DNA of 61,495 nt, taken from assembly GCF_004354015.1 (NCBI RefSeq), contig NZ_SMRU01000032.1:1-61495 (forward strand). Reading direction: 5' to 3'. Position numbers and translations under genes: made by a program. Shown piece by piece: positions 15,985 to 25,040 of this stretch (positions are counted from its first letter, which is position 1; each line of letters begins with the position of its first letter). Below the pieces are notes generated by a model. It ran no database searches and was not told the DNA's origin. It worked only from the letters and a program-made list of their open reading frames with translations. The stretch comes from Arthrobacter terricola. Lineage in GTDB: Bacteria; Actinomycetota; Actinomycetes; Actinomycetales; Micrococcaceae.

Positions 15985-17430
15985 GTGCTACCCACAATCA
16001 CGGTCGACGTCGGAACGACCAGCATCAAACTTTGCCTGTTCGGCGCTGCCGGCGGCCTCGTGGCCTCGGCACGCCACACCACGCCCACCGTGCAGGACGG
16101 AATGGGGGAGATCTACGATCTGGAATCCGTGGCGGAATCCATCGCCGGGTTCATCCGCGCCCTGGACCCTTCCTCCCGTCAGGCCGTGAAAAGGGTAGCA
16201 ATCACCGGTGTGGGAGAGTCCGGCGGCCTGGTCCGCCCGGACCTCTCCCTCGCCTCGCCGATGATTCTCTGGCACGACCACCGCGGCGCGGAATTCCTAG
16301 CGCCGCTGACCGCAGCCGACCGCTCGCTGATTTACCGGATCACCGGGCTACCGGTGAACGCCAATTACGGGTTGTCGAAGGTGGCGTGGGCGGCGGGGCA
16401 GGCCAACCATGCGGGCGAGCATGCCCAGTGGCTCAACATCGCCGAATACCTGGCCGCGCTGATGACCGGCGAACGCTGGTCAGAGTACTCCTTGGCCAGC
16501 CGGACCATGGCATTGGACCTCGACCTGCGTAAATGGTCAGCCGAGGTCTGCGCCCTGGTTGGCCTGGATGTCGGCCTTTTTCCCGAGCTGCGCAACGCCA
16601 TGGAGGGTTCTCCCATCACCAGCGACTACGCCCGCGAGACCGGCCTTCCTGAGGACGTCCGCATCCATGTGGCCGGACACGACCATATGGTGGGTGCGAT
16701 AGGAGCCGGCCTCCAGCACGGAGAGCTGCTGAACTCCACCGGTACCACCGAGGGATTGTTGTTCCTTCGCGATGCGCCCAGCCTTGAGGAGTCTTCGGAG
16801 CAGTCCAAACTGGCCAACGGGTTCTCCTGCACGGGAGTGGACTACACACTGTTCGCGTCCATCCCTACAGGCGGCTCGGCCTTCGCGACGCTACAAACCA
16901 TGCTCGGGATGACGGCCGAACAGCTGTCCGCGTGCATCAGCACCGTGCATGAACGCTACCTCGCAGGACAGGTGGACTTGGGTGCCGTCCCGCTCGTGCT
17001 CCCGCAATTCCGAGGAAGCCCGCCCCCGACCAAACGTGCCTCCGCGCGCGGAGTGATCGCCGGCCTTCGAACCGATACAAGAACCGAGGACATCGTTCTA
17101 GGTTGCTTCCTGGGCATGGCATTGCAATTCCGGGACGTCCTGGGGCTCTTCCCCACCAGGCCGGACCGCATCAAGGTCATCGGACCGGCAAGCCTCAACC
17201 CACTGTGGCTTCAACTGAAGGCCGATCTGCTGGGAACGCCGCTGAGCGTCTCCCAGCTCAACGAAGTCGTCTCAAGGGGAGCCCAAGCGCTGGCCTCGGA
17301 CGTCCCCTGCGATTGGGAGAGCTGCCAACCCGAAGATGTGCTCGTCGACAGCCAGCGCCATCACCGACTGGGCGAGTGGTCCGCGGAGATCCAGCACCAG
17401 TGGGAGTACTTGAAAGGAGTTCCTGCGTGA
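15985..17430 (+). CDS. FGGY-family carbohydrate kinase, HDH type
   Basis: A 481-aa kinase with GTG start and GAGGAACAACC upstream, 13 bases after the aldolase. The N-terminal phosphate loop is VDVGTTSIKL (residues 7-16). Residues 230-234 read AGHDH in place of the usual catalytic GxGDN. The C-terminal lobe is somewhat atypical: IKVIGPASLNPLW replaces the usual GG-rich adenosine loop. It is a paralogue of the kinase at 5590-6930 rather than of the neighbouring XylB-like kinase. Together with the aldolase it makes a phosphorylation-cleavage module; the sugar is unknown. Confidence 0.85.
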   Translation: MLPTITVDVGTTSIKLCLFGAAGGLVASARHTTPTVQDGMGEIYDLESVAESIAGFIRALDPSSRQAVKRVAITGVGESGGLVRPDLSLASPMILWHDHRGAEFLAPLTAADRSLIYRITGLPVNANYGLSKVAWAAGQANHAGEHAQWLNIAEYLAALMTGERWSEYSLASRTMALDLDLRKWSAEVCALVGLDVGLFPELRNAMEGSPITSDYARETGLPEDVRIHVAGHDHMVGAIGAGLQHGELLNSTGTTEGLLFLRDAPSLEESSEQSKLANGFSCTGVDYTLFASIPTGGSAFATLQTMLGMTAEQLSACISTVHERYLAGQVDLGAVPLVLPQFRGSPPPTKRASARGVIAGLRTDTRTEDIVLGCFLGMALQFRDVLGLFPTRPDRIKVIGPASLNPLWLQLKADLLGTPLSVSQLNEVVSRGAQALASDVPCDWESCQPEDVLVDSQRHHRLGEWSAEIQHQWEYLKGVPA

Positions 17431-17470
17431 AACCCGGAACGAGCGACCAAGGCCGAGGAGGGCAGCAGTG

Positions 17471-18913
17471 ATGCTGGTTGCCGGAGTCGATTCATCCACC
17501 CAGACCTGCAAGGTCACCGTGCGGGACCTCGCCACCGGAATGCGGGTCCGTGAAGGCAAAGCGTCCCATCCGTCTTCAACGATTGTTCACCCTGACGCCT
17601 GGTGGAACGCGCTGCTCACGGCCGTTCGCCGCGCCGGCGGACTGGACGACGTCGTCGCAATCTCCGTCAGCGGACAGCAGCACACCCCCGTGTTCCTCGA
17701 CGCCGCGGGCGACGTCGTCTGCGAATCACCCCTCTGGAACGACACGGAGTCCCACTCCCAGATGGTCGACCTAAACAACGAGCTCGGCAGGGAAGAATGG
17801 ATCCGCCGCACCGGCCTGCCCCTGACGCTCTCCGACACCGTCACGAAAGTCCGCTGGCTGAGGGATACCAACCCTGAGGCGGCCGGACGGACGGCGGCAG
17901 TCGCCGTCGTTCACGACTGGCTGACGTGGCGTCTGATGGGTTACGGACCCGGTACCGGTGGACTGGGCCAACTCATCACCGACCGCTCCGAAGCCAGCGG
18001 CACAGCATACTGGTCCAGTGAGACCGGAGAATACTGCTTCGATCTCTTCGAACACGCCTTCGGCAAATCCGCGCTCCTGCCGCGCGTCCTGGGCCCACTC
18101 GACACCGCCGGGGTAACCGGCGCCGGGATTCCCGGGATCCCTGCCGGAATCCCGATCGGTATCGGCAGCGGCGACAACGCCGCCGCAGCCCTCGCCCTCG
18201 GCCTCACCGAAGGCGACGCCGTCCTGTCACTGGGGACGTCCGGCGTTGTCTACGCCAAATCGTCAACCCCGACGCACGACTATGCCGGGTACGTCTGCAG
18301 CTACGCCGACGCTACCGGTGTCCACCTTCCACTGGTCGCCACACTGAACGCGGCACGCAACTTCGACCTGGGCGCGGCGTTGCTGGGCTGCAGCTACACA
18401 GAACTATCCAACCTCGCCCTGCAAGCCACCCCCGGAGCCAACGGTCTGACGTTGCTGCCCTACTTCGAAGGCGAACGCACACCCGACCTGCCCAACGCCC
18501 GAGGGTCCCTGCACGGGGCCTCCCTGACGAACTTCAACCGGCCCAACTTCGCCCGCGCCGTCATCGAAGGAACTCTCGCCAGCCAAGTAGCCATGCTTGA
18601 TACCCTGCGCGACTGCAACGTCAACTCGCACCGGCTCCTGCTCATCGGTGGTGCCGCAGAAAGTCCTGCGGTACAGAGAATCCTCAACCAGATGGTGGAC
18701 ATACCCGTCGTCGTACCCGAATTCGACGAATACGTGACCAAGGGTGCGGCAATGCAAGCCGCCGTCGCCCTGACCGGTTCCCTCCCGACCTGGCAGGTCG
18801 CCGTGGCCGAACTTCCCCCGGCCCCAGTGGAAGCACAAATCGTGGAACAGCATGCCGCCGCCAAAACGATGCTGGGCTACACCGAGGCAAAGTCGGACCA
18901 ACTGACGCGGTGA
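17471..18913 (+). CDS. xylB: Xylulokinase-like FGGY kinase
   Basis: A 480-aa kinase. VAGVDSSTQTCK is the N-terminal phosphate loop, SVSGQQHTPVFLD is the XylB hallmark at residues 66-78, and Asp235 in GSGDN is the catalytic base. LLLIGGAAESPAVQRIL is the adenosine loop. ATG at 17471 follows GAGGAGGGCAGC. It is the third gene of the operon. Phosphorylation of D-xylulose would let an arabinitol- or xylitol-derived ketose enter the pentose phosphate path. Xylulokinase is the best name, but another ketopentose is possible. Confidence 0.8.
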   Translation: MLVAGVDSSTQTCKVTVRDLATGMRVREGKASHPSSTIVHPDAWWNALLTAVRRAGGLDDVVAISVSGQQHTPVFLDAAGDVVCESPLWNDTESHSQMVDLNNELGREEWIRRTGLPLTLSDTVTKVRWLRDTNPEAAGRTAAVAVVHDWLTWRLMGYGPGTGGLGQLITDRSEASGTAYWSSETGEYCFDLFEHAFGKSALLPRVLGPLDTAGVTGAGIPGIPAGIPIGIGSGDNAAAALALGLTEGDAVLSLGTSGVVYAKSSTPTHDYAGYVCSYADATGVHLPLVATLNAARNFDLGAALLGCSYTELSNLALQATPGANGLTLLPYFEGERTPDLPNARGSLHGASLTNFNRPNFARAVIEGTLASQVAMLDTLRDCNVNSHRLLLIGGAAESPAVQRILNQMVDIPVVVPEFDEYVTKGAAMQAAVALTGSLPTWQVAVAELPPAPVEAQIVEQHAAAKTMLGYTEAKSDQLTR

Positions 18914-19067
18914 TTCCCGTCCTTTCAGGCCCCGGCGTCAGCAATTAGGCGCTGTTAGCGGTCCCTCTTTGGAAGACTGGGCACCTTCGGGCATGGTTTT
19001 CGGCGCGCGTGGGACGGTCGGGGACCCGCTCGACGATGCTTCAGGATCTCTGCATTGGACAGGAGGC

Positions 19068-19099
19068 AGGGGTAGGAAGCTTAGGTTCTTCCTACCCCT
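19068..19099. terminator. Bidirectional terminator
   Basis: AGGGGTAGGAAG / CTTCCTACCCCT, 12-bp perfect stem with 8-base loop. It sits in the 287-base gap between the convergent kinase operon and the oxygenase reductase gene. Nothing else was seen in that gap. Confidence 0.75.
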
Positions 19100-19200
19100 T
19101 CCGGGAAGGTCGTGGATCGGGGGTTGCTCTGGTCCGGCTGGCTCACGGTCTGTGACGAGCGGGAATGGTGATTCTGTTCCGCACCGCCGTTTCTGGATCG

Positions 19201-20163
19201 TTAGACGTCGAGAATAAGTTCAGGGGTTTTTGCTCTCGATACACAGATCAGCATTGTCGCCCCGGATTCGCGGTCGGCATCGCCCAAGAGGAAGTCGCGG
19301 TGGTCAGGAATGCCGGCAATCACCTTGGTTTCGCATGTGCCGCAGATACCTTCCCTGCAAGAGGTCGGCACGATGATGCCGGCTCTTCCGAGTGCATCTG
19401 TGATCGACTCACCAACACCCACTTCGCACGTTACGCCACTGCGTTCGGCCACTACGGTAAAGGTGCCTGCGTCCGCCTGGACGCTTGCATCCAGGCTTCC
19501 GGCAGCAAATCTCTCCAGATGGAGTGTGCCATCCGGCCAGGTCCTGCAGAGTTGCTGGACGGCGTCCAGAAGTCCCGAGGGGCCGCAGCAGAAGACTTTC
19601 GTGTCGGGCTGAGGAACGCCCAAGAGTGTCTGCAGGTCGATATGCCCGAGTTCGTCTTGGGGTACTATTTGGACCCGCGACCCGAAATGCTGGAGCTGTT
19701 CAAGGTAAGCCATCGACTCGCGGGACCGGCCGCCGTAGACGAGGCTCCATTCGATGCCTTCCGCGTGGGCGCGCCTGATCATTGGCAGAATCGGGGTGAT
19801 GCCGATACCGCCTGCGATGAAGAGCGCACGTTCACGGCTGCCGATTGCGAAGGGGAAGTTGTTCCGGGGTCCGCGCACGGTGACCAGGTCGCCGACCTGG
19901 AGGTCATTGTGGATGTATTCCGAGCCCCCGCGGCTTTCGGGAGCCAGGAGCACTGCGACCTCATATGAGTTGGCGTCCGTGGTCTCGTTGCAGAGCGAGT
20001 AGTGGCGGATCTGACCGTTAGGCAGGTCGAATTCCAGGTGTGCTCCTGGTTCCCAGCCGGGGAGGGCGGCACGGTCGCCGCGCGCAAGGCGCAGCGACCG
20101 CACACCATCGGCTACAAGGGCAGCCCCGGTGATCTCGAGAGTGAGCTCCGGATCAGACGACAT
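19201..20163 (-). CDS. PDR/VanB-type oxygenase reductase with C-terminal plant-type ferredoxin domain
   Basis: A 320-aa electron-transfer protein. Domains in order: flavin-binding barrel with RHYSL (about residue 53), an NAD domain with AGGIGITPI (about 117-125) and FCCGPSGLLD, then a 2Fe-2S domain with CREGICGTC and a final Cys near LICVSRA. It moves electrons from NADH through flavin and the iron-sulfur cluster to the Rieske oxygenase at 20153. The two genes overlap by 11 bases. The same architecture serves vanillate, phthalate, glycine-betaine and carnitine oxygenases. Confidence 0.9.
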   Translation of the reverse strand: MSSDPELTLEITGAALVADGVRSLRLARGDRAALPGWEPGAHLEFDLPNGQIRHYSLCNETTDANSYEVAVLLAPESRGGSEYIHNDLQVGDLVTVRGPRNNFPFAIGSRERALFIAGGIGITPILPMIRRAHAEGIEWSLVYGGRSRESMAYLEQLQHFGSRVQIVPQDELGHIDLQTLLGVPQPDTKVFCCGPSGLLDAVQQLCRTWPDGTLHLERFAAGSLDASVQADAGTFTVVAERSGVTCEVGVGESITDALGRAGIIVPTSCREGICGTCETKVIAGIPDHRDFLLGDADRESGATMLICVSRAKTPELILDV

Positions 20164-21355
20164 GGGAGGCGCCCAGGCTGATTTGGAGTGGTTTTTCCCA
20201 ACGACCTGTCAGATAGGCGGTGGCGAGTTGGGCCTGGAAAGCACGGACGCCGTCCTCGCGCTCGTCGAATGGTCCGGGGCGGTAACCGTCAGTGAGCATG
20301 CCCTGGTACACGGACTCACATGCGGCGAAGTCCTGCTTGTTGGTGATGTCCCAGAAGTCTGCGGCGAAGGACGGGTCGAACCCAGGCCGTTCTGCAACTT
20401 CGCGCGGGAAGTACCAGGTGCACTCCACCCATGTCTCGCCCGGGGAAAGGGGGACGAGCCGGTGGGTCATCACGTAGTCCGGCTGCAAGGTCAGCAGCAG
20501 GTTTGGGGCGAGCATGAAGTAGAGCGTCCAGCGGGCTTGTTCGTCGCTGATTCCGGCGATGCGGTCGCCGCCGCTGCGTCCGTCGAGGCTGTTTGTGTCC
20601 GCGTCGTCACGGAATTCCAGTCCGCCGCCGAGCCACATGCCGGTCTGGTGCAGGCCCATTGCGGATTCGGGAGGCGCTACGCGGCAAAGCTCAGGGTGGA
20701 TCGAGGGGCAGTGGTAGCACTCGAGGTAGTTCTCGATGACCGTCTTCCAGTTGGTCTTGAGGGTGTAGCTGTGCGACTCTCCGATGACCATGTCCGTGGG
20801 GTCCCATGGAGCCACCACCTCGGTCAGGTTCCCGACCCATTCGCTGAATTCGGGGGCATCTCCTGAGGCATTGATGAAGATCCAACCGAACCATTCGACA
20901 GATCGGACCTCAATGAGGGGCCATTCTTCCTTGTTGAAGTTTTCGGTGTCCATAAACTGGGTCGCCGACCGCAGCTCGCCATTGAGCCCGAAAACCCAGG
21001 CATGGTACGGGCATTGCACCAGCTTCTTGTTCGCGCATTGGCCGACGGCGAGCAATTCGTGGCCGCGGTGGCGACAAGCGTTGTAGAAGGCGTGAAGGTC
21101 GCCGGACTCGTCGCGCGTCAGCAGAACGCCTTGGGTTCCGACGCGGACCGCCTTCTGGTCACCGGCTTTGGCGACGTCGCTGCTGCGACCGACGCAGACC
21201 CACGCGGCTTCGAGGAGATTCTTTCGTTCCCAGTCCAGAATTTCCTGGGACAGGTAGGCATCCGCGGGCAACGTCCGGGCATCGGAAAGTCGTTCTTCCA
21301 GCACGATGTCCAGCTCGGATTTGGTGAGGGGTGCCGGTGGCAGTGAAGTGTTCAC
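20153..21355 (-). CDS. Rieske non-heme iron oxygenase, alpha subunit (quaternary-amine type likely)
   Basis: A 400-aa oxygenase. The Rieske cluster ligands are Cys94/His96 and Cys115/His118. Mononuclear iron ligands are His215 and His220 in ECYHCPSIHPEL, with an Asp near NKQDFAACES. The NYLECYHC...HPEL pattern resembles glycine-betaine, stachydrine and carnitine monooxygenases more than biphenyl-type dioxygenases. There is no beta-subunit gene, also as in those families. GTG start at 21355 with GGAGACGAAAC upstream; a longer ATG frame to 21598 lacks a ribosome site. Neighbouring amine oxidase and aldehyde dehydrogenase genes fit removal of N-linked groups as aldehydes. Substrate remains inferred. 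Confidence 0.85.
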   Translation of the reverse strand: MNTSLPPAPLTKSELDIVLEERLSDARTLPADAYLSQEILDWERKNLLEAAWVCVGRSSDVAKAGDQKAVRVGTQGVLLTRDESGDLHAFYNACRHRGHELLAVGQCANKKLVQCPYHAWVFGLNGELRSATQFMDTENFNKEEWPLIEVRSVEWFGWIFINASGDAPEFSEWVGNLTEVVAPWDPTDMVIGESHSYTLKTNWKTVIENYLECYHCPSIHPELCRVAPPESAMGLHQTGMWLGGGLEFRDDADTNSLDGRSGGDRIAGISDEQARWTLYFMLAPNLLLTLQPDYVMTHRLVPLSPGETWVECTWYFPREVAERPGFDPSFAADFWDITNKQDFAACESVYQGMLTDGYRPGPFDEREDGVRAFQAQLATAYLTGRWEKPLQISLGASHVV

Positions 21356-21470
21356 GTTTCGTCTCCATTGTCGATACTCAAACTGACAATGGTTAACGCT
21401 ATTCATGAGGGTTGCGCGGAAACATAGGCATGCGCACCGTGAAAGAGGCCCTACCTGTGCGTGCCGACAT

Positions 21471-22226
21471 TCATGTGTGGGATCTGCCGTGTTCGAGGAG
21501 AAGTGTGTCCGAGGCGGGCGTCTGCAGGCCGAAGGTAACGCCGAAGGGGTCTGCGAGCAGGGCGAAAGGACCCAAGGCGGAATCGGTGACCGGTACACGG
21601 ACGCGGGCTCCGAGGTCGCTCAGGCGCGCTACTTCGGCTTCCAGATCAAGCACGCGCCAGTATGGAATCCAGTGGGGTGGAACGGCTGCAGGAAGGACGT
21701 CGAGCATGTCGACCACCCCGGCAACGGGCTCGACGCCCCAGACCAGGAACCGGTAGTCGCCCGGGGTCGGAACCTGCTCATGAATCACACGGCACGACAG
21801 CGCGTTTGCGTAGTAATTGGCGGCTTTTTCCGCTAACGGAGTGTAGAGGTCGATGAACGCGACCTCCCCAAGAGCCTCTGAATGCGGTCTCGGGTCGGCC
21901 AGGGCAGTGATTCCGAAAAGCCCTTGATCGGGCGCGGAATACAGGCTGAGCTCTCTTCCGTCGACAGTCAGGGTGGAAACAAGCTGAGCGCCGAAATTCA
22001 AGACCTGGCGGATCAAGGCGTTTTTGTCGTTGCTTCCGAAACACGGAACCCACGCACCTTCCTGTGGTGTCCTCGGGCCGGCCGAGGGAACAAAAAGCAC
22101 TTTCGGGTCAGGACCGGATTCTTCGTTTTCCTGATGCGCTACCAGGTCGAAAAATGCGCGGGCGGCATCTGATTCGCCGCCCAGGAACAGGACCTTCTCG
22201 ATGGCTATCCGGGCATTATCAGACAT
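21471..22226 (-). CDS. Two-module VOC (glyoxalase-fold) protein
   Basis: A 251-aa protein. The second half has a clear VOC module: AFIDLYTPLAEKAANYYANA at its start and VRVPVTDSALGPFALLADPFGVTFGL at its end. The first half is a weaker copy. Its start overlaps the end of the PucR regulator by 8 bases, and the oxygenase follows 115 bases later, so it belongs to that operon. It could be a ring- or C-C-cleaving lyase or dioxygenase acting after the oxygenase, or an accessory binding protein. Confidence 0.75.
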   Translation of the reverse strand: MSDNARIAIEKVLFLGGESDAARAFFDLVAHQENEESGPDPKVLFVPSAGPRTPQEGAWVPCFGSNDKNALIRQVLNFGAQLVSTLTVDGRELSLYSAPDQGLFGITALADPRPHSEALGEVAFIDLYTPLAEKAANYYANALSCRVIHEQVPTPGDYRFLVWGVEPVAGVVDMLDVLPAAVPPHWIPYWRVLDLEAEVARLSDLGARVRVPVTDSALGPFALLADPFGVTFGLQTPASDTLLLEHGRSHT

Positions 22227-23385
22227 CCTGTGCCGTGCCTCGTTCGAAAAGTGAGGATAGGTTGGCTCCGGTGCTGAGGTCCAGACCGGAAGTGGCCAGC
22301 CAGAAATGGGCGTAGTTGCTCGGCAATGACACGTCGCGCCCGGTGAGTTCTTCGACGAGCCGCAGACGATTGCGGAGAGTGTTTCTGTGTACGAACAGCT
22401 CAGCGGCAGTCGCGCTCATGTCGCCGTCTTTTCCCAGGTAGCAGCGGAGTGAATCGACCAATGAGGTGTCGTTTTTTTGGTCATACTCCAGTAGGGGCGC
22501 CAGGGCTTCGGCCGACAAGTCGCCAAGCGGCGCCCCCGCTTCCAGACTGGCAATAAGCAGGGCCGTCGGCAGATCCTGGGTCCGGTGCACATGAACACCG
22601 TACCCTTCACTGAGCGCGTTGCGCGCTTCGAAGTAGCCCAGTCTCAAACCTCGTACCCCAAGGCGGGGTTTACTGACCCCGACACGCGCATTCGATCCGA
22701 AGCTGGCCAAATGTTCGTGGCAGAGCTTCGCCACGAACAGGCCGGCTTTTTCCGGGACGATCAAGACCAATCTCTCGTCCACGATCGTGCGAAGGTGTGG
22801 ATCGTTCTGTTGGGTAAGAAGGGTGTGCAGGTTCCACGGATACGAGCGGAGCCGGCGGGGCGAACCTTCGGCCGAGCCGACGACCACCTCATGCGGCTTA
22901 CTCACATCAAGGCCATGGTCAAGGAGTCGTCGTGCGCCTTCTCGCTCGCCAAGATAGCCGGCAATGACGTCTTCAAGTACCTGACCTAGAAGTTCTCTTC
23001 GTCCACTCAAGATGGCATGCCGGCGTGAGAGCTCAATACCGGCCAAGGTGGCAGCGAAGGACAGCAGTTCGGCTGGCGCGCTTTGTCCACGCATCGCCAG
23101 CACGGCAACCGGTTCTCCTTCCAACTCAACGGAGCGAAGGATGCATCCAGCCACCGGACTGTCTGCCGGGGGAGACACGGCAACCAGTTCTTCCGCTTCC
23201 CATTCCGCCCGCTCGGGCACACTGACCAGCACACCGCCGCGCAGGTCGATCACGGCCACTGGCGCGGACGAGATGCGATGTAGCGCTCTGACCAGGGCGT
23301 GTAAAGGCCTTTCCGCGGTAAGTGCGTCGGCTAATGCTCGGTGGTCGGCAAAATTGGAATCAGCCGCCGTCATGACTGGAATCAT
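22219..23385 (-). CDS. PucR-family transcriptional regulator
   Basis: A 388-aa regulator. The C-terminal helix-turn-helix has the PucR/CdaR signature DMSATAAELFVHRNTLRNRL (about residues 320-340). The middle is the GGDEF-like connecting domain of this family, and the N-terminal 100 residues are a short GAF-like sensor rather than the full PucR domain. PucR proteins often activate nitrogen-compound (purine, amine) catabolism, which matches the genes downstream. It leads the operon with the VOC and oxygenase genes. Confidence 0.85.
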   Translation of the reverse strand: MIPVMTAADSNFADHRALADALTAERPLHALVRALHRISSAPVAVIDLRGGVLVSVPERAEWEAEELVAVSPPADSPVAGCILRSVELEGEPVAVLAMRGQSAPAELLSFAATLAGIELSRRHAILSGRRELLGQVLEDVIAGYLGEREGARRLLDHGLDVSKPHEVVVGSAEGSPRRLRSYPWNLHTLLTQQNDPHLRTIVDERLVLIVPEKAGLFVAKLCHEHLASFGSNARVGVSKPRLGVRGLRLGYFEARNALSEGYGVHVHRTQDLPTALLIASLEAGAPLGDLSAEALAPLLEYDQKNDTSLVDSLRCYLGKDGDMSATAAELFVHRNTLRNRLRLVEELTGRDVSLPSNYAHFWLATSGLDLSTGANLSSLFERGTAQDV

Positions 23386-23505
23386 ACCTTCCGGACGCTT
23401 TCTGGGAGTTGCCAGGTCCGGTACCGCCGACGCCGGGTTGCGGTGTCATGGGCTACGGCAGTCCCGGCCCAGCGGTGCCGTCGTCAAAAGCGTGCAGCCA
23501 GGACG

Positions 23506-23784
23506 TCATTGAACCGCGTTCGCGCACTCCGGGCAAAGCGTTTCGGCCTCCGCGATGGCAAGGTGGACAAAGACTGGCCAGGCTTGGGCGGGTGTTCCGC
23601 AGACCGTATCTGTGGAACCGTCTCGTCGCAGATGGACCACACCAAAAGGTAGCTCGAGAGGGTCGTCATTGGCATCGTCCAATGTCGGTATCGAACCGGA
23701 CTTTCGATTGATCTGGCGGTATTTCGCGGTTAAGTACAACCGCCGTGCCGAGGCGGGATCGTGGGGCTTGTGATCTTGCGTCAT
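23506..23784 (-). CDS. Small hypothetical protein with C-terminal CPEC motif
   Basis: A 92-aa protein with PFGVVHLRRDGSTDTVCGTP in the middle and ETLCPECANAV near the end; the cysteines could bind zinc, as in short actinobacterial DUF3039-like proteins. ATG at 23784 directly follows the stop of the preceding open frame (TGAATG), suggesting coupling. No function is known. It lies between the SDR gene and the PucR operon, on the same strand. Confidence 0.5.
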   Translation of the reverse strand: MTQDHKPHDPASARRLYLTAKYRQINRKSGSIPTLDDANDDPLELPFGVVHLRRDGSTDTVCGTPAQAWPVFVHLAIAEAETLCPECANAVQ

Positions 23785-23988
23785 TCAGGGCTCCGTGCTG
23801 TTTTGTCTGATATTGGTGCTGCAGTCTTCGGCGTGGGCCTTGGCGGCACCGGTCTGACCCAAACAGACTCGCACGGCCGCTGAGTCCTGGTCGGCTTCGA
23901 GCCGATAGTGTTCGACGATCGGTTTCTGCTCGACGCCATATCCTGCCGGCCTAGAGAACGGGCTGGCGTGCGAGGGTCCCGCCATCAA
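23785..23988 (-). CDS. Possible small ORF after the SDR gene
   Basis: A 67-aa frame that overlaps the 3' end of the SDR gene by 38 bases and whose TGA touches the ATG of the next small gene. Composition is plausible for a protein (IVEHYRLEADQDSAAVRVCL), but no motif or good ribosome site is evident. Kept only because of the tight gene packing. Confidence 0.3.
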   Translation of the reverse strand: MMAGPSHASPFSRPAGYGVEQKPIVEHYRLEADQDSAAVRVCLGQTGAAKAHAEDCSTNIRQNSTEP

Positions 23989-24721
23989 CCGTCAGCGTTT
24001 CGCCTGTCATGTACGCTGAAGCGTCGGAGATCAGGAAGTCGACAACTGTCGCGATCTCCTCGGGCAAACCGAAGCGGCGCATCGGCGCCCAGCGGGCGAC
24101 CACGTCATCCGACAGGCCGGTGATCCAGGGCTCGGCCATCGGGGTTCGGATCAGGCCGGGCGCAATGCAGTTGACTCGGATTCCCGCATCGGCGAGCTCA
24201 ATGGCCGATGTCCTCGTGAGTGAGATCAGTCCGGCCTTGGAGGCATTGTAGGCAGCGAAATTCGCCTCGGGCGCCAGTCCATTGATGGAGGCGATGTTGA
24301 CGATGCGGCCGCTGCCGGCCGTCCGCATGACTCTTGCTGCTGCAGCAGAGGTAAGGGCTGGCCCGCGAAGGTTTGTGTGCATCGTTGAGTCCCAGTCTTC
24401 GGCGGTGACGTCAACCAGGGAAGTGGACTCGAATATCCCGGCGTTGTTGATGAGCGCGTCGATGCCGCCAAACAGGTCCACGCATCGCCCGACCACCTTG
24501 TTGCCAACCTCCGGGTCGGCGAGGTCTGCAGCGACTCCTTCGACGGTTCCGCCGAACCGCCGAAGTTCGGCAGCGACGGCCGCCGCCTCAGAAGCGGTCC
24601 GCGAACACACCAGGACGCGATCACCGGCTCGAGCGAAGTGTTCCGCACATGCCCGCCCAATCCCTCTGGTCCCTCCGGTGACTATCACACGCCGGCTTGC
24701 TTGATTTTCCGTGTCGGTCAC
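23951..24721 (-). CDS. Short-chain dehydrogenase/reductase (SDR, classical)
   Basis: A 256-aa oxidoreductase. TGGTRGIG near residue 16 binds NAD(P), NNAG near residue 94, and the catalytic triad is Ser (NIASINGL), Tyr and Lys (YNASK). The GTG start at 24721 is preceded by AAAGGAAG; an upstream open extension to 25015 has no ribosome site and is not part of the gene. It sits between the amine-oxidase operon and the oxygenase operon, on the same strand, and may oxidise or reduce a hydroxylated intermediate. Confidence 0.9.
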   Translation of the reverse strand: MTDTENQASRRVIVTGGTRGIGRACAEHFARAGDRVLVCSRTASEAAAVAAELRRFGGTVEGVAADLADPEVGNKVVGRCVDLFGGIDALINNAGIFESTSLVDVTAEDWDSTMHTNLRGPALTSAAAARVMRTAGSGRIVNIASINGLAPEANFAAYNASKAGLISLTRTSAIELADAGIRVNCIAPGLIRTPMAEPWITGLSDDVVARWAPMRRFGLPEEIATVVDFLISDASAYMTGETLTVDGGTLARQPVL

Positions 24722-24884
24722 GTCTGCTTCCTTTCGAACTGCGTGTCTTTGTGTAGGGCGCCGGGCAAAACTCCTGCCGTGTCGCAGGGGAGCCCGGTTC
24801 AGTTGACAGCACGAGCCTTTGCGCTGTTGTGGATGTGCCGTCCAGCACGGGGCACACCTGCGGTGAGATGGAATGGAGGGTGAG

Positions 24885-25040
24885 TCATCCGTCCTGGTGT
24901 TCCGGGCAGATCGTGTCCCGCTTCGACTCGACGGTGAGGCCCTTGTTGGCCAGGAGCACCACCGCATTGGGATCACGGCATCGGGTAAAGAATGATCGGA
25001 TTGAAATTCCCGCACGCTTTGCTCTGAAGTTGTTGGCCAT
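24885..25040 (-). CDS. Possible 51-aa basic protein
   Basis: A short frame with FRAKRAGISIRSFFTRCRDP then VVLLANKGLTVESKRDTICPEHQDG, which reads like real coding sequence with an even Arg/Lys content. The ribosome site is weak (CGGAACA). It overlaps the 3' end of the next small frame by 68 bases. Function unknown. Confidence 0.35.
   Translation of the reverse strand: MANNFRAKRAGISIRSFFTRCRDPNAVVLLANKGLTVESKRDTICPEHQDG

Noticed and set aside
15129..16088. 319-aa reverse frame over the class II aldolase
   Set aside because: Antisense of a gene with clear aldolase motifs.
19165..19968. 267-aa forward frame
   Set aside because: Antisense of the oxygenase reductase, no ribosome site.
21159..21368. 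69-aa reverse frame starting METKREHF just upstream of the oxygenase
   Set aside because: It is out of frame with the Rieske gene, whose GTG start and motifs explain the region.
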